A stretch of 64,000 nucleotides of DNA. Origin: Branchiostoma lanceolatum (lineage: Eukaryota; Chordata; Leptocardii; Amphioxiformes; Branchiostomatidae). Under the pieces are notes generated by a model. The model ran no database searches. It was not told the origin of the DNA and saw nothing but the letters and a program-made list of their open reading frames with translations. How positions within the stretch are numbered: position 1 is the stretch's first letter; each line of letters starts with the position of its first letter. Shown here piece by piece: positions 58,329 through 64,000 of this stretch. Made by a program: the position numbers and the translations under genes. The DNA is taken from NCBI RefSeq assembly GCF_035083965.1, contig NC_089738.1:14100734-14164733 (forward strand). Reading direction: 5' to 3'.

Positions 58329-59856
58329 TCTCTCACTATCTTTTTATCTCTGTCTCACTACCCCCTTCTTCCATGGTGCTGAAATGCCATCAAATAACTG
58401 AAAAACATATTAATGATTGAGAAAATCGGCCGCTGATATTTTGTGATTGTTCTCAGGTGCCGACGTGACTAAAAACGACGGCATCTACTCCCGGTACTTC
58501 CTGAACTTCACGGCGGGAGGCCGCTACAGCGTGTCGGTCAAGGTCAACAACGAGTTCGGAGAGGCAGCTTCCGTCGTAGTGAACGGAACGGGGCGACGTG
58601 GTAACAGTGCCGCCTTGTCACAGAACGCAGGTCTGCAACCTATCTTCTTGAATGCGAAGAAATATAGGGTTTAACAGCGTTTTGCTGCTTGGTATCTTTC
58701 TGTTCTTGCCGATGCATTATACATGTATCTCAATTCCAAAATACAACTAAATGAAGGAGGGAATGTAAGGATGTTGGGGGCTTGTATAGATGAAATAGGT
58801 TAGATGTTAGGTTTGAAACCGACTTGGGCTTCTTTTTTCTTCGAATTATTTGTAATGAAATATGCTACAACCCATACGACTTTCTTTTTCAGGGGCCTTT
58901 GCACTTGACAAAAACGCAGTCCATTCTGAACCGCTGGATCAGTTCCAGCGGATGACGGCAGGTGGCGTTTTTGAGCTGACAGACGTTCCCAGCGGCAGCC
59001 TTCCGCGACTGGACCTGGGCCCGCCATCTCGGGTCATTGACCTCAAGGTGATCAGGGTGTCGCACGATAACTTGACCGTCGCTCTCTCATGGACAGCTGT
59101 TGGCGACGACTTCGACCAAGGGGGACCAGGTGGGCTATTGTCTTCTACTGTCTATAAACTATCACAGATTCTTCCGATTTTAGCGATAAAAATGTAACTT
59201 CCCTTGAAAGTTCATCTCGGTGTTGGTAGAAGTCATTCTGAAGTTGAACTGCAATTACCAACACAAAAATTTGAGTAAGTCAGCCCAGTAATTGCAGTTC
59301 AACTTCGATTCAGAAAGATGTAACTTGTTAACGAATTGTTTTTATTTCAGCTGCGTTCACCGATCTACGATTCAGCCGAAACTTCACAGAGCTTGCCGAC
59401 GACTTTGAAGCATCGAGCGTCGTCGACGACTCGCAAGTGCTGCTGGGAGACCTGACGTCACCATCACCTCCGGGCACCATGGAAACCGTCGTCATCCGGG
59501 TACCTGAGCGGGGAGAGAACGTGACGTATGTGTTTGTCCTCCGGGTGTGTGACGCATCGGGGAACTGCGGACAGCCATCCAACGTCGCAGCTGCAAACCT
59601 CGAGTACATCCCAGAACCAACAACTGCAGCACCAACAACAACACCCCTGTCACAACCAAACAACGCTAACAACAACACGCTTATCATAGCTGTATCTGTT
59701 AGTTGTGGGGTCGTTGCTGTTGTGGTCGCCATCTTGACAGCGTTGGTTGTCAAGCGCTGTTGTAAGAGAAAGAAACGACTATCAGTGGCACCGGCTCCTG
59801 ACGGCATTGCTTTGGAAAACGGACAGCCCAAGAACGATCCCTTACCTAAAACATAA
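41846..59856 (+). CDS. CLCA: Calcium-activated chloride channel regulator (CLCA), complete, 13 exons
   Basis: Exons are 41846-42019, 44167-44318, 44756-44898, 46458-46750, 47039-47305, 55023-55147, 55435-55534, 56209-56508, 57112-57336, 57779-58064, 58457-58630, 58893-59129 and 59351-59856. All phases agree, giving 993 residues. Seen: an N-terminal signal peptide; the CLCA metallohydrolase motif HEWGHLRWGLFDEY (His162, Glu163, His166, Asp173); a Cys-rich region; a VWA domain with complete MIDAS (DTSGS at 337, Thr in GGTTC, Asp in MSDGQ); a beta-rich middle; an FN3-like region (PPSRVIDLKV); and a C-terminal transmembrane segment (about 935-957) followed by KRCCKRKKR. CLCA proteins are secreted or membrane-bound self-cleaving metalloproteases that stabilise TMEM16A at the surface. 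Intron 5 (7.7 kb) splits the VWA domain right after DTSGSMR. An AATAAA lies at 60193-60198. Confidence 0.95.
42072..42300. mobile_element. MITE in CLCA-1 intron 1
   Basis: Its ends CACACTTGTGCGTATATGCA and TGAATATACACACAAGTATG, plus the sub-terminal TGAGTTGCGTATTAACA and TGTTAATACGCAACTCA, are inverted. The same element lies at 60817-61057 in intron 1 of CLCA-2 at a similar distance from exon 1. Confidence 0.8.
43805..43915 (+). repeat. Interspersed repeat copy, 'GAGTAGGGGT' family, CLCA-1 intron 1
   Basis: GAGAAGAGTAGGGGTTACCC, GAGCCGTGGCAGAGCTG, GCACTACTAGAT and GCGTCACGCTTT follow the same order as 5320-5440. Confidence 0.65.
45025..45150 (+). repeat. Interspersed repeat copy, CLCA-1 intron 3
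   Basis: GAAAAGGGGTGACCTGGTGT, GCTAGGCTGAAAACGCATGG and TCGTCAGGCTTCGTCTTC match the family at 5320-5440. It is followed directly by a TATTTC microsatellite. Confidence 0.6.
45174..45232. repeat. (CTATTT)n hexanucleotide microsatellite
   Basis: About nine CTATTT units are almost uninterrupted. It lies in CLCA-1 intron 3. Confidence 0.95.
45449..45735. repeat. Tandem duplication, about 170-bp unit
   Basis: GACCTATGGCATGAGTGGCT followed by GAATAGAAGGTCTAAC and GTTAAAGCAC occurs at about 45449 and again at about 45619 with minor divergence. It lies in CLCA-1 intron 3. Confidence 0.85.
47306..47545 (+). mobile_element. 3' end fragment of a non-LTR retrotransposon (LINE) in CLCA-1 intron 5
   Basis: A frame just after the exon 5 donor encodes YSFFRSTVEWNSLPPSTVGV, then SSLDSFKQCLL. 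This is the well-known C-terminal tail of LINE reverse transcriptases (the ...FF..R....WN.LP....... S...FK..L pattern). It is followed by a tail with GCTGCTGCCATGCCGTGTGC and TTATACCGGCTATACAGA. The same tail lies on the minus strand at 63418-63510. The copy is 5'-truncated, as is typical. Confidence 0.8.
49640..49712 (-). repeat. tRNA-like element
   Basis: On the minus strand, CAGCTTGGTCGATCTGGCAA resembles a D-arm with A box, and ATCCGGGTTCGTCTCC is a B-box T-arm. The acceptor stem ends do not pair well (CCGCAGC against TCCGTGC), so a degenerate tRNA-derived element is preferred over a functional tRNA gene. Confidence 0.45.
51240..51408. repeat. Minisatellite, about 41-bp unit
   Basis: The unit containing CACGCCCAGCTGTCGGTGAT and TGGTTGCGCACTGCTGTCGTT is repeated about four times with small changes. 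It lies in CLCA-1 intron 5. Confidence 0.9.
51450..51990 (+). mobile_element. Degenerate LINE reverse transcriptase fragment
   Basis: A frame encodes ILDVIYKSFIHPLLEYGDII and WHGYTLCDSQ, then after a stop LERVRI. It continues in shifted frames with remnants of SLLAELG and RRR-like blocks, typical of the C-terminal region of non-LTR (CR1/L2/RTE-like) reverse transcriptases. The tail ends with AATAAATGAATAAAAAAAC. It has several frame breaks. Confidence 0.8.
52262..53651. mobile_element. Pogo-like non-autonomous DNA transposon, about 1.4 kb
   Basis: The left end TA-CAGACGAAGCCACTTAATTG and right end, read inward, TA-CAGTAGAATCCGCTTAACTG are matched inverted termini followed by repeated TTGCACC blocks. 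Both are flanked by TA. Multiple AATTGCACCAAA motifs lie inside each end. No intact transposase was seen. A 166-codon frame at 52103-52603 overlaps the end and has no domain. Confidence 0.7.
53652..55022. other. CLCA-1 intron 5, last part
   Basis: AT-rich with a CT-rich tract near 54850-54945 before the exon 6 acceptor. A 138-codon minus-strand frame at 53774-54190 shows no known domain. No gene was called. Confidence 0.45.
55738..55880 (+). repeat. tRNA-derived SINE-like element in CLCA-1 intron 7
   Basis: A tRNA-like head has GTGGCGT and ACGCCAC pairing as an acceptor stem, and the B box GAGTTCGAATCCCCC. The tail TGTTGTGCCCTTGGGAAAGG then CACTTAACACGACTTTCCTC is shared with 33601-33740. 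The joined tail marks it as a SINE rather than a tRNA gene. Confidence 0.75.
56525..56715. repeat. Tandem repeat, about 60-bp unit, just after CLCA-1 exon 8
   Basis: GACCATCG(C/T)CTCCC, CTTCTCCAGACCATGGTTGG and GAGTTAA..CCTGTCAC recur about three times. The first unit begins about 17 bases after the exon 8 donor. Confidence 0.85.
57466..57745 (+). mobile_element. Interspersed repeat interrupted by a MITE, CLCA-1 intron 9
   Basis: The outer repeat matches 35965-36130 (ATAGAAATGCAAAATCAAAA, CTCATTGGTTGAACTGTTAA, GTGGACAGTC). It is interrupted by about 135 bases (about 57524-57656) flanked on both sides by ACATTCAGCC, a probable 9-10 bp target duplication. The insert's ends, ATCCTCCTT and AAGGAGGCT, are inverted, and it includes a 13-base G run. 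Confidence 0.8.
58300..58337. repeat. (CT)n microsatellite
   Basis: A short CT run lies in CLCA-1 intron 10. Confidence 0.9.
59233..59322. repeat. Inverted repeat (hairpin) in CLCA-1 intron 12
   Basis: TCTGAAGTTGAACTGCAATTA and, after about 35 bases, TAATTGCAGTTCAACTTCGA followed by TTCAGA are complementary arms of about 22 bases. Confidence 0.85.
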
Positions 59857-60554
59857 GAGCACTCGTACTAGAATATACTGTCTCGAAATGTTTTTTCTCC
59901 ATGCACCTTTTAAACGACAACTACCTAATGTGAAAAAGTAATTTTACACAGAGGGATGTTTGAGTTACAACATGTCAACGGAAAAAGTATACTGCAATCA
60001 GCTATAATCTGTAGATGCCTTGTATTCATTGGCCTTTTTGTCTCTTCCAAATATACATAATTCCATAGCTGCACGACTTATAACGCACCCATCTCTAGGG
60101 GTTAGTATTGTTGCTAGAGTAGAAGATATAAGACCACTACTGGATGTCGCATTAGAAGCATTGTATTAGAGTTGAGTTTAAATTGCTCGATGAATAAAAG
60201 ACGTGAATGCAAATGCTCGTATCGCGTACGTTTCCTTTGTGTCCCTATTGGTTGTTCAATTTCTTTGGCCTACGTATTTTCAACAGTTTGTTGCTATGCC
60301 GCCATATAAAAGTCCTTGACGACACGATTGTGTCAACAAAAAAACACACACAAATAACCGATGTGTTTTATGGTCATTAGCGATCATCACTAAGGGTCAA
60401 AGGAAAATAAACAGTCTCGTTGCCAACTCAAGGCGTTCATTTATTGCCTAACGCTGCTGTATATTTACCCGGTCGGCACGTAGGTCAGGGCGTGTCAGAA
60501 CACGGGAAGTGTTCTCTTCCTGTAGTCCATCAGAACGCACTCTCATCCGCGTGG
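59857..60554. promoter_or_regulatory. Intergenic region CLCA-1 to CLCA-2
   Basis: About 0.7 kb lies between head-to-tail paralogues. AATAAA at 60193-60198 is a candidate CLCA-1 polyadenylation signal. TATAAAAG at 60305-60312, about 245 bases before the CLCA-2 ATG, is a candidate TATA box. Confidence 0.5.
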
Positions 60555-63500
60555 ATGACCAACATGGCCGCGGTACGCTGGATCTTGTTGCTGTCCGTGT
60601 TTGTCTGGCGTTCCCAAGCCGTCTTCAACCGGCCGTACGAGATCAAACTACAGAACAACGAGTACACGGACTTGCTGGTCGCCATTAACAAGGACGTCCC
60701 TGAAGACCACCGCATCGTGGATAGGTTGAAGGTTAGTCTTCGTTCAACTTGTCTCTGCACTCAACTGTGATTTTTCATGCAATAGACTCCCATTTGCAAT
60801 AGTTTTCTCCTCTGTTAAGCCCCTGTCACACTTGTGCGTATATACAAGTCCGCATGAGTTGCGTATTAACATGTTTTTGGTTTAGGTTAAGTTTACAACC
60901 GAAGAAGTGATTTCTTAGGTTCGATCACTAGGCTGCACAACGGTGGGTCAAAGTAGAAAATAACTTTTTCCCCGCAAACCTTACTTAAACGAAAAAAAAT
61001 GTTAATGCGCAACTCACGCGCACTGGAATATACGGACAAGTGCGACAGGACCCTAACAGACTGAAAATTGTTCCTGGGGGGTGAGGCTGGCGTCCTTTAC
61101 CCAGTGCCATTCTGGAGATTTTCATCCAGTCTTTAAGCTAACTGATATTGGTAGAAATAAGTTATTTATCTTCGTTGACCTTTCTTTAAAAAGCAGTTAC
61201 TCAAACAACTGGAAACCTTTTTTGTTTCCAAATTTCCTAAGATGATAAAAGTGCCGTCCATAGATTTGGGTGGGGCCCAAAATCTACGCGGGACCCGGTA
61301 ACTAAATAGACGCCGTGAGCTAACTGTGAGAACACCAAGAGGTACCCTTTGTCTGGCAGTCTACCGGGCAGGCGGCGTTTAATTTGGGGAAAGCGCTGAT
61401 TGTCAGTATGGGCCATCTCTCCTGGTATGGCCTTGAGAACCTGGCCCATGTTAAATCAAAGTCACCTGAAGGGTCTGCGAATGAGTCTAGCAAGCCCAGA
61501 AACACAGGCATGTTCTGTGTTGACATATATAACGTGTTTATCAACAACATCTAGGACGAATCAATGCGAGAACGATTGGTAAATCCTTCACGTTTGATAA
61601 ACTTACAACATACCTAATTCGAGCCAGGCATTTTGTGACGTCAATGCGTGGATACTCTTTATTCTGCACTTCGGTTGTAAAATAATTTACGGTACTTAGA
61701 GTTCTGAAGGAGGTAGTTGTAAAGAATGGGGCTTTGGTAGGTGTGTCCACAATACGTGATGAACGTATATTTGCAAATAGGGGGCTATAAGTCATACGTG
61801 AGAGTCAAAACAAAAGTTATTGGAAAGTCGTGTATAAGAGGACAAACTTTGTACTATTTTAAGGTCAAATTGACAAACATGTCTAAGCGCAAAGCTCACA
61901 TTTTGACAATAACTAGCTATTACAAGCATTGAGAGACACAGCAAATATAGTAGCAAGTATCAATATCACTTCTACTGCCAATTCATTCATTGGCATTGTA
62001 TCTAAGGTATAGAAAGAAGCAGGCGCAAAACTACGACGTATGTACTTCAAAGAAACGATTTTTTAAGGTACGATCACTTGTCAACATTCAACAAGATGAT
62101 GGAAAGTTTTCGACTGAAATTTTGTTCAGACCTTCTTTTCCATTAAACCCCGAAAAGACACGTTTACATTAAGAATCTGACTTGAACAGAACCATAGAGA
62201 TTAACTAGGTAAACGGGACTTTGACCTAGCCTACGTGAAAAACAAGCAATAAAGATAGAAAAAGATTTACACCTAACTATTTTGGCTGAACAAAATACTG
62301 GGACAAAAGATTTGATCTTGTAATAAACATTCCATTATCAACCACGTTGTAATTCACGCGGTGGTTAATTAGAGGTATCATTAATTGCTTTGTGTTCCAA
62401 GAATCATAAAGGATCATAAAAAACACGAGAAAAACTTTGATGTTGAAATTGATTTGTAATTATGTTGACTTCACACTTTGTCTTCGCTAGGAAATTTTGA
62501 CCGAGGCGTCCCGAGACTTGTACGTCGCCACCAACAACCGTGCGGTCTTCAAGGAGGTCAAGATCCTCATCCCGAGGACATGGACGAAGAAACCCGAGTA
62601 CAACCCGGCCGGCACCGAGACCTTCGAACGGGCTAACGTCAGGTAAATGTTTAAAACTGCTGTCCTCATCATCTTGTATTCTGTACTTTCAAAGAAAAAT
62701 ACCTTAAAGAATTTATCCAATATCCGTACCTATAACCTATTCAACCATACAGCAAGGATATCAATTGTTTGCCTAACTGTAATGTCGTAAGACATTGTGT
62801 GTGGAAGTCGCTGGGACCGAGACCTTCGAACGAGCCAGATTAAGGTCTTAACTGTTGTCCTCATCATCTTGTACGTTGCACATCTAAAGAAAAATATACT
62901 AAATTCCTTTATCCAAGATTCCTACGTATCTATTCTAACCGTAATGTCGTATGGTTGTTGGTGCCATTCCCTTCCTCTTGAGAAGCGGTTGTTTGCACTC
63001 TCTAACTGCCAAATTGTTTTTACAATGTTTAAATGAATGCCTGTTTATAGCTAACTGTGTTCTTTCAGAGTGGACGTGCTAAACCCTTTGTACGGGGACA
63101 ATCCGTATGTGCAGCAGAAGGGAGGATGTGGGGAGGGGGGCGACTACATGCACCTCACACCAAAGTACGTGGTGGACAAGCAGTATGGAGAAGCGTACTG
63201 GGGTCCTAATGGTACGTAAATATTCCATATCAGAAGAACTATAAATAGATAAACAGACTAACTTTGCTGGAAATTGCACGTATGACGCAATAGTCACAAA
63301 TTTGTAAACTGGCATATAACGAAATGGAAATGTTTAGCAAGCCTATATAAGTATATTGAATGTGATAGTACAATGTTGATAATTTACATTGTACATAAAC
63401 TCTAATCGTAGGAGGTAGGTATCTATACTGCATCTATACAGCCGGTATAACCGCCCTTCGGTATACACATCAGATTCGCAGGCACGCGAAGTGGCAGCAG

Positions 63501-64000
63501 CTTTTTAGATTACTGAATGGCAACACATTTTATGAATAATAACACATTGTATTTGAGATGGAACACTAAATGAAATTGGTATATACATATATATATATTC
63601 CTAAGGCAAAACGTTCGTCCACGAGTGGGGCCATCTCCGTTGGGGTCTGTTCAACGAGTACGGCGGCGACGGTGCCACGGGAGAGTCTTTCCCGCACTTC
63701 TATCGCTCGTCGGCAGGGGGCGTCGAACCCGTCCGATGTTCCGACAAAGTTGCCGGGTACAGTCTACACATGGTGACCGGGGCACCTTGTCAGCTCATCC
63801 CCGCAACCGGAGTCTACGAGCCCGAGTGCCGTTTCTACCCGGATTTCTCAGGCAACCAAGCGACTGGGTCCTATATGTACATGCATTTCCTTAACGAGGT
63901 GAGTTGCCCCCAGTTTTGTTGAGTTTTCAACTTTTCTGAAAAGAACACCAAAGTGATAGAAATAGCTAGTCCATGATTTATACACAACTGTACCGTGCAA
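60555..64000 (+). CDS. CLCA: Second CLCA gene, first four exons, cut by the window edge
   Basis: Exons are 60555-60731, 62491-62642, 63069-63211 and 63606-63898, and the fourth ends at a GTGAGT donor. The coding part covers 255 residues and then leaves the window. Exons 2-4 have exactly the same lengths (152, 143, 293) and phases as in CLCA-1, showing tandem duplication. Seen: an N-terminal signal-like segment (AAVRWILLLSVFVWRSQA); LQNNEYTDLLVAI, shared with CLCA-1; GGCGEGGDYMHLTPKYVVDK; and the metallohydrolase motif HEWGHLRWGLFNEY. The position equivalent to the third zinc ligand (Asp173 in CLCA-1) is Asn174 here, so protease activity may be altered. Start at 60555 (MTN); an in-frame ATG four codons on (MAA) is an alternative. 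Confidence 0.93.
60817..61057. mobile_element. MITE in CLCA-2 intron 1
   Basis: It belongs to the same family as 42072-42300. CCTGTCACACTTGTGCGTAT and TGAGTTGCGTATTAACA at the left oppose TGTTAATGCGCAACTCA and ACAAGTGCGACAGGACCC at the right. It starts about 85 bases after exon 1; in CLCA-1 the distance is about 50. Confidence 0.8.
61237..61450 (-). repeat. Interspersed repeat relative of 15990-16275
   Basis: GGGACCCGGTAACTAAATAG, GCCGTGAGCTAACTGTGAGA and ACACCAAGAGGTACCC match the reverse strand of the PTER intron 2 repeat with divergence. Confidence 0.55.
61451..62490. other. Rest of CLCA-2 intron 1
   Basis: AT-rich, with only short frames. No gene or strong repeat was recognised. Confidence 0.5.
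63418..63510 (-). mobile_element. LINE 3' tail fragment in CLCA-2 intron 3, antisense
   Basis: Its reverse complement (GCTGCTGCCACTTCGCGTGC, TTATACCGGCTGTATAGA) matches the tail that follows the reverse transcriptase end at 47306-47545. It is short and non-coding. Confidence 0.7.

Noticed and set aside
61541-61932. Small frames in CLCA-2 intron 1
   Set aside because: They are short, AT-rich and overlapping on both strands, with no family resemblance.
1-64000. CRISPR arrays, operons or bacterial-type systems
   Set aside because: No regularly spaced repeat-spacer arrays or prokaryotic gene organisation were seen. The spliced gene structure is clearly animal.

Overview
The window looks like a cephalochordate genome, most likely amphioxus (Branchiostoma). 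This is inferred from compact multi-exon chordate gene families (TLCD, MRNIP, PTER, NAT16-like, CCDC160-like, ITM2, CLCA) with canonical GT-AG introns, and from dense short palindromic MITEs and tRNA-derived SINE-like repeats. All gene models were built by eye from reading frames, splice sites and phase agreement. No alignment or search was run.

Layout. (1) 1041-5146 (+): a seven-exon TLC-domain membrane protein, TLCD4-like, with introns full of nested palindromic elements. (2) 6072-9198 (-): MRNIP, the MRN complex-interacting protein, tail-to-tail with the TLC gene. (3) 10037-19268 (+): PTER, phosphotriesterase-related protein, head-to-head with MRNIP. Its 5.7 kb first intron holds, on the opposite strand, a complete three-exon NAT16-like N-acetyltransferase gene (12365-14196). 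(4) 19945-20877 (-): a single-exon coiled-coil gene resembling CCDC160, interrupted by one in-frame TAA. (5) 21399-31618 (+): ITM2/BRI-type BRICHOS protein, head-to-head with the coiled-coil gene. Its first intron carries a 3.2 kb inverted-repeat transposon with a 6-bp target duplication. (6) 36135-37858 (-): a small unrecognised single-pass membrane protein. (7) 41846-59856 (+): a complete 13-exon CLCA gene of about 993 residues. (8) 60555 to the window edge (+): the first four exons of a second CLCA gene in head-to-tail tandem.

The genes do not form one pathway. The arrangement is three linked themes: two head-to-head pairs (MRNIP/PTER and CCDC160-like/ITM2) that may share promoters, a nested antisense gene, and a tandem CLCA duplication. 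The CLCA copies share exon lengths and phases, and both carry the same MITE just after exon 1, so that insertion probably predates the duplication.

The most unusual signals are: a tandem array in PTER intron 4 in which the 3' splice site and start of exon 5 are repeated five extra times with the peptide largely preserved; the in-frame stop in an otherwise open coiled-coil gene; a third-zinc-ligand Asp-to-Asn difference between the two CLCA copies; a duplicated exon tail with splice donor in ITM2; and nested MITE insertions with readable target duplications. No convincing new defence-type or otherwise unprecedented system was seen.
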